Source: UBA8296 sp031581145 (GTDB lineage: Bacteria; Bacteroidota; Rhodothermia; Balneolales; Balneolaceae). From it: DNA of 64,000 nt. A model generated the notes under the pieces. It had not been told where the DNA came from and did not search any database. It was given only the letters and a program-made list of their open reading frames with translations. Both the position numbers and the translations under genes were made by a program. Shown piece after piece: positions 36,987-46,671 of this stretch (positions are counted from its first letter, which is position 1; every line of letters begins with the position of its first letter). The DNA lies in NCBI GenBank assembly GCA_031581145.1, contig JAVLBP010000001.1:124001-188000 (forward strand), written 5' to 3'.

Positions 36987-37068
36987 GTCACTGCTTTTCG
37001 TTGACTTTAGAGCCAAAGCAAGCTACCTTTTAAAGCTATACCAAATGACTGCAACGTAGTCCTCTTTC

Positions 37069-37455
37069 ATGCTTGAGACATATCTTCCTGTTGTCCTTCT
37101 TGCTGCGATATCACTGACCATCGCACTCATATTCATGACGCTGTCACGCGTTATGGGGCCCTACAGACCCAATAAGGTGAAATTGACTCCATATGAGAGT
37201 GGCATGGACCCAATTGGCGAGGCTAAAGAGCGATACTCTATCTCGTATTATATCGTTGCTATGGAGTTTATCGTATTTGACCTCGAGGTGATGTTTTTAT
37301 ACCCATGGGTCGTGCGTTATTTAGATCTAGGATTCGCAACGTTTGTTGCTGTCATTGTGTTTATAACAATACTATTTCTTGGACTGCTATATACCCTGAA
37401 GAAAGGGACGGTGGATTTCAGCAGTCAAACAAAAGTTAAACCGCTATGGGATTAG
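37069..37455 (+). CDS. nuoA: NADH-quinone oxidoreductase subunit A
   Basis: 128 residues, three membrane helices. The conserved loop KLTPYESGMDPIG and the AMEFIVFDLEVMFLYPW helix define NuoA. It belongs to the membrane arm of complex I near the quinone site. It overlaps nuoB by 10 bases. Confidence 0.96.
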   Translation: MLETYLPVVLLAAISLTIALIFMTLSRVMGPYRPNKVKLTPYESGMDPIGEAKERYSISYYIVAMEFIVFDLEVMFLYPWVVRYLDLGFATFVAVIVFITILFLGLLYTLKKGTVDFSSQTKVKPLWD

Positions 37456-37928
37456 AAAGTGCTTTAGGCGAAGGTTTTATCACAACACGTGTCGATGATC
37501 TCGTGGGTTGGGCACGTGCAAATTCTACATGGCCAATGCCTATGGGATTGGCTTGTTGTGCGATTGAAATGATGGCATATGCTGGACCGAGGTATGATGC
37601 AGCTAGATTTGGGTCCGAGGTTATGCGTTTTTCCCCACGCCAAAGCGATTTACTCATTGTCGCTGGATGGTGCTCCTACAAAATGTCCCATGCGGTTCGT
37701 AGGATATGGGATCAAATGCCCGACCCAAAATGGTGTATTGCCATGGGGGCATGTGCCTCAACGGGAGGCATGCATCGTTGTTACGGCGTAGTGCAAGGGA
37801 TTGATAACTTTCTACCTGTAGATGCATACATCTCAGGGTGTCCACCACGCCCAGACGCTTTGTTAAATGCATTGATGACTATCCAAGAGAAAGTTAAAAC
37901 CGAGCACTCTGTATTGCTTGATGCCTAA
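37446..37928 (+). CDS. nuoB: NADH-quinone oxidoreductase subunit B
   Basis: 160 residues. It carries the terminal N2 iron-sulfur cluster: GLACCAIEMMA provides two adjacent Cys, with GACASTGGM and ISGCPPRPDALLNAL supplying the others. It is a peripheral-arm subunit at the quinone site. It overlaps nuoC by one base (TAATG). Confidence 0.97.
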   Translation: MGLESALGEGFITTRVDDLVGWARANSTWPMPMGLACCAIEMMAYAGPRYDAARFGSEVMRFSPRQSDLLIVAGWCSYKMSHAVRRIWDQMPDPKWCIAMGACASTGGMHRCYGVVQGIDNFLPVDAYISGCPPRPDALLNALMTIQEKVKTEHSVLLDA

Positions 37929-38458
37929 TGAGCCATCAATCCACACATAACGATACGTATAACGACATTTTAGCGTTTGTTGAGCATGACCGTGGGGTCA
38001 CCCAGCCAATCTCTGTCTACAGGTCAACCTCTGATCTTACACTTGTTGTCCCCAGAGATCTTATAATCGAAAAGCTTACCAAACTCAAAAACGATCATCA
38101 TTTTATCTATCTCGTAGATATGGTAGGCACAGATCGCTTTGTTGAGGGCGACCGTTTTGAAGTTCTGTATAACCTGATCGATCTCAAACAAGGGCGTAGA
38201 GTCGTAATTAAGACGTTGGCTGATGAAGATGATCCTGTACTACCATCTGCTTCCGGCATCTGGACCAATGCCTCTTGGCATGAACGTGAGATTTTTGACA
38301 TGATAGGAGTCCATTTTACAGACCACCCAGACTTGAGAAGAGTCTATCTGCCTGAGGACTTCGATTATTTTCCCCTGAGAAAGGAGTTTCCATTGCTAGG
38401 CATTCCAGGATCGATTGATTTACCGACGTCCACACCCGATCAAGAGGCCTCCTCATGA
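37928..38458 (+). CDS. nuoC: NADH-quinone oxidoreductase subunit C
   Basis: 176 residues. The complex I 30-kDa subunit signature appears as WHEREIFDMIGVHFTDHPDL followed by RVYLPEDFDYFPLRKEFP. It is a separate protein rather than the NuoCD fusion of enterobacteria. It overlaps nuoD as ATGA. Confidence 0.96.
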   Translation: MSHQSTHNDTYNDILAFVEHDRGVTQPISVYRSTSDLTLVVPRDLIIEKLTKLKNDHHFIYLVDMVGTDRFVEGDRFEVLYNLIDLKQGRRVVIKTLADEDDPVLPSASGIWTNASWHEREIFDMIGVHFTDHPDLRRVYLPEDFDYFPLRKEFPLLGIPGSIDLPTSTPDQEASS

Positions 38459-39744
38459 TAGAATTAGAGCAAAAATCGGCCGCTCCTACCTTTTTCAAGA
38501 AGCACCAGGAGTCTTTCTACAAGTCGTTAGAGGATAAGCACACGACCCTAGAATTTGAGGATAATGATGATCCATTGAATTCACGAATGGTGCTAAACAT
38601 GGGCCCCTCTCACCCAGCAACACATGGGGTGTTGCGGTTGCTATTGCAATTGAATGGAGAAACTATCGAAAAGGCGAAGTTAGACCTCGGGTATCTACAC
38701 CGCGGTATTGAAAAGATCGCAGAGAATAAAACGTATCAAGAATTCATGCCATATACAGATCGCATGGATTATCTATCGCCCTACAGTAACAATGTGTCAT
38801 TATGCTTGGCTGTTGAGAAAATTGCGGATGTTGAAGTGCCAGATCGGGCGCAGTATATACGGATGATTGGAGCTGAGTTAGCCCGTATTTCTGCCCATTT
38901 GTTATGGCTCGGAACGATGGTTATGGATTCAGGCGCCGTCTCTTTCTTTATTTGGACGTTTCGTGAGCGTGAAAAGATCTATGATATCATGGATCAATTA
39001 GCTGGCCACCGTTTTACGGTGTCTCACGCCCGAATTGGTGGGGTTGCCAATGACATTACCGATGATGCCATGGCATTGATTAAAGAGTTTGTACAAACCT
39101 TCCCAAAAGAACTTAAGGGGTTTCACAGCATGTTAGACCGCAATCGTATTTTTGTGGATCGCAATGTTGATGTTGGGGTAGTTTCTTCAGATAAAGCCAT
39201 TGACTTAGGGGCGACGGGGCCTATCCTTCGGGGCTCTGGATATGCCTATGACATACGTCGTTTTGAGCCGTATCTAAAATACGACGAAATGGATTTTGAG
39301 ATCCCAACGAGACTCGAAGGCGATAATCTGTCACGCTACTACGTTCGTATGGAGGAGATGCACGAAAGTATCCGAATCCTCCGCCAATGTTTAGATCGAT
39401 TGCCAAAGGGGCCCATCCGCGCTAATGACGCTAAACAAGCGTATCCTTCAAAAGATGAGGTTTACTATTCTATGGAGGGTATGATTCACGATTTTATGAT
39501 GACCGACACGGGGATTTGTCCTCCAGACGGAGCCGAAGTGTACCACGCTGTTGAGGCTCCCAAAGGTGAGCTCGGATATTTTATACAAAGCGATGGAACA
39601 GGGCATCCCTGGAGGTTAAAAGTGAACGCACCTTCCTTTAGAAATCTTCAAGTTTTAGAGCATTCACTTGAAGGGGCATCGATTTCAGATACTGTCCTTA
39701 TAATTGGAAGCATAGACCCAGTCATGGGTGAAGCAGATAAATAG
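38455..39744 (+). CDS. nuoD: NADH-quinone oxidoreductase subunit D
   Basis: 429 residues. The 49-kDa subunit landmarks are LNMGPSHPATHGVLRLLL, LGYLHRGIEKIAENKTY and MPYTDRMDYLSPYSNN (quinone-site His and Tyr region), ending IGSIDPVMGEADK. The last codons and stop are duplicated in the short gap before nuoE. It belongs to the peripheral arm. Confidence 0.97.
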   Translation: MIELEQKSAAPTFFKKHQESFYKSLEDKHTTLEFEDNDDPLNSRMVLNMGPSHPATHGVLRLLLQLNGETIEKAKLDLGYLHRGIEKIAENKTYQEFMPYTDRMDYLSPYSNNVSLCLAVEKIADVEVPDRAQYIRMIGAELARISAHLLWLGTMVMDSGAVSFFIWTFREREKIYDIMDQLAGHRFTVSHARIGGVANDITDDAMALIKEFVQTFPKELKGFHSMLDRNRIFVDRNVDVGVVSSDKAIDLGATGPILRGSGYAYDIRRFEPYLKYDEMDFEIPTRLEGDNLSRYYVRMEEMHESIRILRQCLDRLPKGPIRANDAKQAYPSKDEVYYSMEGMIHDFMMTDTGICPPDGAEVYHAVEAPKGELGYFIQSDGTGHPWRLKVNAPSFRNLQVLEHSLEGASISDTVLIIGSIDPVMGEADK

Positions 39745-39788
39745 ACCCATTTGATAAATAAACCCAGTTATGGGTGAAGCAGAAAAAT
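39716..39788. repeat. Direct duplication of the nuoD 3' end before nuoE
   Basis: ACCCAGTCATGGGTGAAGCA (39716-39735, plus GATAAATA) recurs from 39762 as ACCCAGTTATGGGTGAAGCA plus GAAAAAT, 46 bases on. The first copy encodes the NuoD C-terminus and most of its stop codon; the second runs into the nuoE start. Confidence 0.9.
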
Positions 39789-40407
39789 GAGTATGTCAGA
39801 AAACTCACATCACCACGACGATTCACCAAGCCAGAATGGCTCACAACGCTACGAGTTCACAAAAGAGCAACTAGCGGAGATTGACGTGCTAAAAACGAAG
39901 TACCCAGAAGTACAAGCTGCGACACTGCCTGTGTTATGGATGGCTCAGGATACGTTTGGCCATGTCAATCCTGAGGTACAACGTCTTGTTGCACGGACCC
40001 TGGACCTTCCTGAGTCGCACGTCCATGGCGTTGCCGAGTTTTACACGCAATACTACAAAGAACCCAAAGGGAAACACGTCTTGGATGTTTGTACATGCCT
40101 TAGCTGTCACTTATGTGGTGGCATGGATATCCTTGGCTATTTAGAGGACAAATTGGGGATAAAAGTTGGGGAAACTACCCCCGATGGAGAGTTTACGCTA
40201 CAAGAAGCTGAGTGTTTAGGAGCGTGCGGTTATGCACCCATGATGCAAATCACCAATGATGTCTATGTGAACCACCTAACCCCTGACAAGGTCGACCAAG
40301 TCTTGGAGCAACTACGCTCCGGCAAAACACCAGACTTTGAGTCTATCCCAATGCCTCTCGTGTCAACGACGTCAAACACCAAAACCATTGGAGGTGCAGA
40401 TGAGTGA
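39787..40407 (+). CDS. nuoE: NADH-quinone oxidoreductase subunit E
   Basis: 206 residues. The thioredoxin-like 2Fe-2S subunit (N1a): CTCLSCHLCGG gives the first Cys pair and EAECLGACGYAPMMQI the second. A C-terminal extension of about 35 residues (FESIPMPLVSTTSN) follows the domain, and the N-terminus is Ser/His-rich. ATG at 39787 or 39793 could be the start. It overlaps nuoF by 8 bases. Confidence 0.95.
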   Translation: MSMSENSHHHDDSPSQNGSQRYEFTKEQLAEIDVLKTKYPEVQAATLPVLWMAQDTFGHVNPEVQRLVARTLDLPESHVHGVAEFYTQYYKEPKGKHVLDVCTCLSCHLCGGMDILGYLEDKLGIKVGETTPDGEFTLQEAECLGACGYAPMMQITNDVYVNHLTPDKVDQVLEQLRSGKTPDFESIPMPLVSTTSNTKTIGGADE

Positions 40408-41689
40408 TTGGAGATCTTATGAACCTGTTTTAATTCCAAATATTGCGGGTCTGGACCAGCTAGAGACATACAAAAAGCACGGTGGATTCGAGGCCTTGCA
40501 TGCTGTGTTACATGACCAAGAGAAATGGCCAGATCCAGCCTCTGTTGTCCAAGAGGTGAAAGAGGCCAATGTTCGTGGGCGAGGCGGCGCTGGGTTTAAT
40601 GCTGGGCTAAAATGGTCTTTTATGCCCCCAGTCGACGGCGGACCAAGATATCTTGCTTGTAATGGGGATGAATCTGAACCTGGTACATTCAAAGACCGAA
40701 AAATCTTTGAGTATAACCCATTCCTCTTCATTGAGGGGGCAACCATTGCTGCGTATGCAATGTCCATCTCAACAATCTATGTTTACATTCGTGGAGAATA
40801 TCGCTCATGGATTCACAAAATGGAGAAAGCGGTCTCAGATGCCTATGATGCTGGACTTCTTGGGCAAAACATCATGGGTAGTGAGTACAGTGTAGAGCTC
40901 GTGTTGCATAGTGGAGCAGGAGCCTACATTTGCGGTGAGGAAACCTCACTGCTAGAATCCTTAGAGGGAAAAAGAGGGTATCCACGTGTGAAACCCCCCT
41001 TCCCTGCTCAACGAGGTTTGTGGGGACGCCCTACAACAATCAATAATATCGAGACTCTTTCCAACGTACCAGGTGTGATTCGCAACGGAGCTTCATGGTA
41101 TAAGAGTATCGGCGTTGAGTCACATCCTGGGCCCATTTTGTACGGCATTTCGGGGCATGTTAATCGACCTGGAGTCTATGAACTTCCTTCTGGCATGCCT
41201 GTTAAGACGTTGATTGACGAGGTTGCCCAAGGCATGCGCAATGGCAAGAAACTCAAGGCAATCATTCCTGGAGGCTCCTCCACCCCTATCCTTCCTGCAA
41301 AAGATGTAGAGGACCTTACCATGGATGCTGACGCATTACGCGGCGCTGGTTCCATGATGGGGACAGCTGGGATGGTCGTGATGGATGAAGACACCGATAT
41401 TGTAGATACCCTATGGAGAATTAGTAAGTTTTATCACCACGAATCGTGTGGTCAATGCACCCCATGTCGCGAAGGTACTGGCTGGCTCGAAAAAGTCCTT
41501 GAGAAAGTCGTCTCTGGGCAAGGGACAACTCGTGATCTCGATTTACTGCTTGATATTACATCACAAATGGAGGGGCGTACCATCTGTGCCCTTGCGGACG
41601 CTGCCGCTTGGCCTGTACGATATACTATTAGTCGTTTTAGAGAAGAATTTGAAGCGCGATGCAAACCGAGCCTTGTCCCTGTTGGATAA
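40400..41689 (+). CDS. nuoF: NADH-quinone oxidoreductase subunit F
   Basis: 429 residues from the ATG at 40400, preceded at four bases by GGAGGT; longer versions only shadow nuoE. It binds NADH, FMN and the N3 cluster: NVRGRGGAGFNAGLKWSF (FMN), CNGDESEPGTFKDR, GAYICGEETSLLESLEGKRG (NADH) and HESCGQCTPCREGTGWLEKV (4Fe-4S). Confidence 0.97.
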   Translation: MSDWRSYEPVLIPNIAGLDQLETYKKHGGFEALHAVLHDQEKWPDPASVVQEVKEANVRGRGGAGFNAGLKWSFMPPVDGGPRYLACNGDESEPGTFKDRKIFEYNPFLFIEGATIAAYAMSISTIYVYIRGEYRSWIHKMEKAVSDAYDAGLLGQNIMGSEYSVELVLHSGAGAYICGEETSLLESLEGKRGYPRVKPPFPAQRGLWGRPTTINNIETLSNVPGVIRNGASWYKSIGVESHPGPILYGISGHVNRPGVYELPSGMPVKTLIDEVAQGMRNGKKLKAIIPGGSSTPILPAKDVEDLTMDADALRGAGSMMGTAGMVVMDEDTDIVDTLWRISKFYHHESCGQCTPCREGTGWLEKVLEKVVSGQGTTRDLDLLLDITSQMEGRTICALADAAAWPVRYTISRFREEFEARCKPSLVPVG

Positions 41690-41710
41690 TGCAAAACGTG
41701 TAGAGAACCT

Positions 41711-43453
41711 ATGGCAGAAATCGTAATTGACGGAATCTCATACAGCTTTGAGGGCAAGCCAAAGTTGCTCGACTTTATTCTATCAAAGAATAAAGAAGTC
41801 CCCTTTTTCTGTTATCACCCCTCCATGAGTGCCCCTGCCAACTGTCGCATGTGCATGGTAAAAGTTGGGCAATACGTCAAGAATCGTGAGACTGGCGACT
41901 ACGAGCTTGATGAGCATGGAGAGCGTCAAATACGATGGTTCCCAAAGCTGCAAACGTCGTGCAACATGGACATGATGGACGATATGATTGTCCATACCCA
42001 TGAAACCGATGACCTAGTCAAAAGGGCTCACAAAGACACCCTTGAGATGATTCTCATTAACCATCCGCTAGACTGCCCTATTTGTGACCAAGCGGGTGAA
42101 TGCCCCCTACAAATTCAAACTTATAAGTATGGCCCTGAGGGTTCACGCTTTGAGGTCAAGAAACAACACAAACCAAAGCATGTGCAACTTGGCCCCCGTG
42201 TGACACTAGATGCAGAGCGATGCATTAATTGTACACGATGCACGCGATTCACTGATGAAATAAGCCAATCCCATCAGCTTACCATTACGCGTAGAGGTGA
42301 TAAAAATCATCCTACTACGGCTCCAGGAACCGTGTTTGATGATCCCTATTCCATGAACACGATTGATTTATGCCCTGTAGGCGCACTTACATCGACAGAT
42401 TTCCGTTTCAAGGCACGTGTCTGGGAAATGAATCAAACGCCTGGTCTTGATATCACCAACGGGAAAGGTGTTAATGTAGATTTGTGGACGCGAGACAATG
42501 TTGTTCTTCGCATTACCCCAAGGCACAACCCTCATGTGAATGATTACTGGATGACAGATAAAGGTCGCGAAGCCATTCATCTTTACAATGAGCAAAGACT
42601 CTCCACCCCTGCGATTAGACTTCATCCCAAGGATAATAGCTTGGTTATGACCTCGTGGGATAATGCCTACCAAACCACTCAAGAGGTGGTTGATTCGACA
42701 GATCCAAAACAAATTTTGATCTTGGGAAGCCCATATGCCTCGTTGGAAGAGAATGGCGCATGGATGCAATTTAGCGAATCCATTCTAAAGCAATCCCCTT
42801 CCTACACACCACATATAGAAAAAGGATCTGGCGATGGGTTTCTCCTCGTGGATGATCAAGCGCCCAATACCCAGGGATGTGAGCTACTCGGATTGAAAAA
42901 GCAGACCAAAGAGGCATTTCAAAAAGCTGTGGCAGAGGCCCAGGTTATCCTCTCTGTCCATGACGATTATATTGAAAGAGGATGGCTCAGCGAAGAAGAT
43001 ATCAAGGGGAAGACATGGATATACTTTGGGACAAATGACACCCATATGGCCAAAGCAGCCACATTGACGATCCCAATCACATCTGCTGTGGAACACACCG
43101 CTAGTTATATCAATGTCAATCAGCGAATTCAACGCACATACCCCGCAAAAGAGACGAAGTACACGAACCGCCGATTGGACTTAGAGATGAGTGAAGGAAG
43201 ACTTGACAGATTTGGCACCAAATTTGATCATTGGGTGAACGAGGACAATAAAATTGATTGCAAGCCGCTTTGGGAGATTGCAAGTGATTTATCATCGCTG
43301 TGGGATGGGGTGATCTCTTATCGTCATGGACGTGAAGTCCTAGAGTCTTTAGTGGCTCAACACCCTACACTACAGGGTGTATCCTACCAAGATATGGATG
43401 ATCAACGAGGCATACAGCTGAGTACCTCAGGACAAATGGAGACCTCAGCATGA
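41711..43453 (+). CDS. nuoG: NADH-quinone oxidoreductase subunit G
   Basis: 580 residues. Clusters: a ferredoxin-like 2Fe-2S domain (FFCYHPSMSAPANCRMCMVK), the His-ligated cluster in INHPLDCPICDQAGECPLQI, then RCINCTRCTRFTDE with IDLCPVGALTS. The remaining part is a shortened, cofactor-free molybdopterin-oxidoreductase-like region, smaller than in many NuoG. It overlaps nuoH as ATGA. Confidence 0.95.
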   Translation: MAEIVIDGISYSFEGKPKLLDFILSKNKEVPFFCYHPSMSAPANCRMCMVKVGQYVKNRETGDYELDEHGERQIRWFPKLQTSCNMDMMDDMIVHTHETDDLVKRAHKDTLEMILINHPLDCPICDQAGECPLQIQTYKYGPEGSRFEVKKQHKPKHVQLGPRVTLDAERCINCTRCTRFTDEISQSHQLTITRRGDKNHPTTAPGTVFDDPYSMNTIDLCPVGALTSTDFRFKARVWEMNQTPGLDITNGKGVNVDLWTRDNVVLRITPRHNPHVNDYWMTDKGREAIHLYNEQRLSTPAIRLHPKDNSLVMTSWDNAYQTTQEVVDSTDPKQILILGSPYASLEENGAWMQFSESILKQSPSYTPHIEKGSGDGFLLVDDQAPNTQGCELLGLKKQTKEAFQKAVAEAQVILSVHDDYIERGWLSEEDIKGKTWIYFGTNDTHMAKAATLTIPITSAVEHTASYINVNQRIQRTYPAKETKYTNRRLDLEMSEGRLDRFGTKFDHWVNEDNKIDCKPLWEIASDLSSLWDGVISYRHGREVLESLVAQHPTLQGVSYQDMDDQRGIQLSTSGQMETSA

Positions 43454-44445
43454 CGCCTTACATCGTTTTAGGGGCTGCGGTGGCAGCTCTTGTTTCCTCT
43501 GCGGCAATTGCAGTTTATGCCGAGAGACGAGTGGCTGGCGCGATTCAAAATCGGTACGGACCTAATCGTGTGGGCCCACTAGGTTTGTTCCAGCCTGTAG
43601 CTGATGTGATCAAGCTCATTCTTAAAGAAGATGTCACGCCAACAGCTGGGTACCGTTTTTTGCATACTGTTGCCCCCATTATTCCTGTGGCAACAGCCAT
43701 TATGACGGTCGCTGTCATCCCATTTGGAGACGGACTATTTGCCTCCAACATGAATGCCTCTGTACTCTATTTACTGGCTATTGCCTCGCTGGGGGTGTAT
43801 GGCATTACCATTGCGGGATGGGCGTCAAATTCCAAGTATTCCCTGTTAGGTGGCCTGCGGGCATCTGCCCAAATGATTAGCTACGAACTTCCTTTGGGGA
43901 TGGCTGTAGCGTCGTGTCTGTTGTTTGCAGGATCGTTGAACGTACTGGATGTCGCTGCATCCCAAGAAACATGGTGGAATATCATTCGAAATCCTCTTGG
44001 CGGCATCATCTTTGTCATCTCTGCCTTTGCAGAGTCAAAAAGAACCCCCTTTGATCTAGTAGAGGCTGAGCAAGAGCTCGTGGGTGGATTTCATACAGAA
44101 TATTCTTCCATGAAATTTGGGATGTTCTTCTTGGCTGAGTACATGCACGTGGTAATTAATTCGATGCTCATCACAACCTTTTTCTTCGGGAGTTACCACC
44201 TACCGTTTGCGGGGATGTGGCTGCCTGAGCTTTCAGAACCCCTAAAAATGGCTCTGGATGTCTCCGTTTTTCTCGCAAAAACCAGCTTTTTTGTCTTCTT
44301 CTTTATTTGGGTACGATGGACCATAGGACGATTTACTTTCAAGCAAGTGATGGATCTGGGGTGGTCTCGACTTTTACCACTAAGCATCCTCAATTTCGTG
44401 ATCATAGCCTCTGTCCTCTACTTCCTAGAGAATGGCCTCTCGTAA
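43450..44445 (+). CDS. nuoH: NADH-quinone oxidoreductase subunit H
   Basis: 331 residues with about eight membrane helices. Hallmarks are ERRVAGAIQNRYGPNRVGP, FAESKRTPFDLVEAEQELVG and FHTEYSSMKFGMFFLAEYMH. It joins the membrane and peripheral arms and lines the quinone chamber. No nuoI follows; the next gene, which overlaps by 14 bases, is unrelated to complex I. Confidence 0.97.
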   Translation: MTPYIVLGAAVAALVSSAAIAVYAERRVAGAIQNRYGPNRVGPLGLFQPVADVIKLILKEDVTPTAGYRFLHTVAPIIPVATAIMTVAVIPFGDGLFASNMNASVLYLLAIASLGVYGITIAGWASNSKYSLLGGLRASAQMISYELPLGMAVASCLLFAGSLNVLDVAASQETWWNIIRNPLGGIIFVISAFAESKRTPFDLVEAEQELVGGFHTEYSSMKFGMFFLAEYMHVVINSMLITTFFFGSYHLPFAGMWLPELSEPLKMALDVSVFLAKTSFFVFFFIWVRWTIGRFTFKQVMDLGWSRLLPLSILNFVIIASVLYFLENGLS

Positions 44446-45247
44446 GCCACTGAGCATACTATTTATTGGTGACATTGTATCCCAACCTGGGATGGATGTC
44501 CTGCAAACGCTATTGCCTGCCCTCTTAAAAAAACATCAGCCCGATTTTGTTATAGCAAATGGTGAAAATTTGCATGAAGGACGAGGCCTCAATGATGAAC
44601 TCGCAGATGCATGCTTTGACCTTGGCGTGCATGTTCTCACGGGTGGGAACCACTCCTTTGACAAGCATCTTATTTTTAAACGGCTAAAAACAGAAAAGAG
44701 GATTCTTCGACCCTTCAATTTTCCAAAAGGGAATCCCGGAATTGGATTTGGCGTGTTCGAAATCCCAGGTCGCGACCAGAAAATTGGTGTGTTAAACCTC
44801 ATTGGCAGGACATATATGCAACCAGTGAATGATCCGTTTGAGTCCGCAGATTATGCCATTTCAAGGATGAAAGACGACGTTGATGTCCTATTCGTGGACA
44901 TGCACGCTGAGGCTACAGCTGAAAAAATGGCTATGGGTTGGCACTTGGATGGGCGAGTATCGGTGGTTGTGGGAACGCACACCCATATCCCCACGTCTGA
45001 TGCACGAATTCTACCCAAAGGGACCGGTTATATCACAGATGTGGGGATGACAGGATCCTTTGAATCCGTTTTAGGGCTAGATGTTGACACAGCCAAGCGG
45101 CGATTAACTATGCTAACGCCTCAACGATACAAGTCAGCAAAAGGCGATCCTAGAATTTGTGGGGTTTTGGCTACTTTGCACGATGATGGGACTTGCACCC
45201 AAATGGAACAAATCTTTTTACCTGAATTTGTCTCAGAGCGCTCATGA
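44432..45247 (+). CDS. YmdB-like metallophosphoesterase (TIGR00282 family)
   Basis: 271 residues. The family pattern is clear: LFIGDIVSQPGMDVL, IANGENLHEGRGLN, LTGGNHSFDKHL, DMHAEATAEKMAMGWHLDG, VVVGTHTHIPTSDARILPKG and TDVGMTGSFESVLGLD. The B. subtilis member hydrolyses 2',3'-cyclic phosphates or cAMP and affects biofilm and sporulation choices; the role here is inferred. It overlaps nuoH by 14 bases and lolD by four (ATGA). Confidence 0.9.
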   Translation: MASRKPLSILFIGDIVSQPGMDVLQTLLPALLKKHQPDFVIANGENLHEGRGLNDELADACFDLGVHVLTGGNHSFDKHLIFKRLKTEKRILRPFNFPKGNPGIGFGVFEIPGRDQKIGVLNLIGRTYMQPVNDPFESADYAISRMKDDVDVLFVDMHAEATAEKMAMGWHLDGRVSVVVGTHTHIPTSDARILPKGTGYITDVGMTGSFESVLGLDVDTAKRRLTMLTPQRYKSAKGDPRICGVLATLHDDGTCTQMEQIFLPEFVSERS

Positions 45248-45924
45248 CCTCGTCTATAATGCTACGTGCCTTCGATGTAAGTAAATCGTACACCAACGAT
45301 GAGGGGGCTTCCATTGATGTGTTGGATCACTGTTCCATGGAGGTAGAACAAGGACAAATCGTCGCTATTATGGGATCAAGTGGATCGGGTAAAAGCACTC
45401 TACTACACCTTCTTGGAGGCATAGACTCCCCTGATTCTGGATCGATTTACTGGGATGATACCCACATTACAGCCATCTCAACGAAAGAGCTTGACGCACT
45501 TCGCAACCGAATGATGGGGTTTGTCTTTCAGTTTCATCATCTTCTGACCGATCTGTCCCTTCAAGATAATGTGAGTCTACCACTCATTATAGGTGGCTAT
45601 GAACAAAAATCAGCACGTCAACAAGCCTCTGAACTTCTGGATGATCTCGGCTTGGGGCACCGTTTGAGTCACGTTCCAAAGCAGTGCTCCGGTGGTGAGC
45701 AACAACGTGCAGCGATTGCTAGAGCCTTTGTTCATCAACCAAGCATGATTTTAGCAGATGAACCAACGGGGAATTTAGATGAGACAACATCCAAGGATGT
45801 CATGGATGTGCTTCTTTCTCGAGCTAAACAGAGTCAAACGACATGCGTCTTGGTCACACATGACGCAGAAATCGCAAAACAATGCGATCGCATGTATGAA
45901 CTTCAAGAAGGTGTTTTGCGGTAA
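45244..45924 (+). CDS. LolD-like ABC transporter ATP-binding protein
   Basis: 226 residues. Walker A GSSGSGKSTLLHLLGG, the Q-loop-containing MGFVFQFHHLLTDLSLQDNV, signature CSGGEQQRAAIARAF and Walker B MILADEPTGNLDE. The GFVFQFHHLL segment is typical of LolD, the ATPase that powers lipoprotein release from the inner membrane. No lolC/E permease is adjacent, and other MacB-type ATPases look similar. Confidence 0.82.
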   Translation: MTSSIMLRAFDVSKSYTNDEGASIDVLDHCSMEVEQGQIVAIMGSSGSGKSTLLHLLGGIDSPDSGSIYWDDTHITAISTKELDALRNRMMGFVFQFHHLLTDLSLQDNVSLPLIIGGYEQKSARQQASELLDDLGLGHRLSHVPKQCSGGEQQRAAIARAFVHQPSMILADEPTGNLDETTSKDVMDVLLSRAKQSQTTCVLVTHDAEIAKQCDRMYELQEGVLR

Positions 45925-45987
45925 GGTTTGATTCCAATGGCAGAGGAGCGTAACTTTCCTAATTAACCATTTATTGCTTCACATTCT

Positions 45988-46671
45988 ATGAGCACGTTTC
46001 CTAACCCTGCAGAACAGGAAGAACAAGTTGATCCGTCCGTACGAGTCCTCCAGTGGCTTACGGACAACTCTAAAGTTTTAATCATCAGTGCTGCCGTCGT
46101 TATTACAGGTATCGCAGGTCTCGTGGGGTGGAATATCTATTCCGAAAATCGTGAACAGGAAGCGCAGGTTTTACTAGCAACAGCTGAAGGCTACCTATCA
46201 ATAGGAAATTATGAAGCTGCGTTAAACGGTGTGGAGTCGGAATTCACCCTGGGCTTTGTTCAGATACAATCAGGGTACGGTGGTACAAAGGCTGCAAATC
46301 TTGCATCGTATTATGCGTCCATTGCATATTATGAGTTGGGACAATCAGACTTGGCATTGCAATCCATTCAAGACTACAAGCCTGTCGAAGGGATACTTGG
46401 TGTTGGCCCGATTGGATTCCATGCCAAATTATTAGAAGAAAATGGGTCGTACCTTGCAGCTGCTGATCGATTTATGGATGCAGCCATGTGGAGCGAAAAT
46501 GAAGGGACATCCCCTGATTACATGCTTCAAGCAGCCTATAATTATCAACAAGCTGGTGATTATGACACCGCTTTGAGCGTTGTCGATCAATTGATTGATG
46601 ACTACCCACAAAGCCTATCTGTTTCTCAAGCAAAATCCCTACAAGGAAAGCTCCTTGTGCTAAATTCGTGA
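45988..46671 (+). CDS. Membrane-anchored TPR-type protein
   Basis: 227 residues. An N-terminal polar segment is followed by one membrane helix (about residues 31-52, VLIISAAVVITGIAGLVGWN), then helical repeats such as ASYYASIAYYELGQSDLALQ and AAYNYQQAGDYDTALSVVDQ. The layout resembles YfgM-like proteins of the envelope. Function is not known. Its stop overlaps the start of the asparaginase gene (GTGA). Confidence 0.78.
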   Translation: MSTFPNPAEQEEQVDPSVRVLQWLTDNSKVLIISAAVVITGIAGLVGWNIYSENREQEAQVLLATAEGYLSIGNYEAALNGVESEFTLGFVQIQSGYGGTKAANLASYYASIAYYELGQSDLALQSIQDYKPVEGILGVGPIGFHAKLLEENGSYLAAADRFMDAAMWSENEGTSPDYMLQAAYNYQQAGDYDTALSVVDQLIDDYPQSLSVSQAKSLQGKLLVLNS

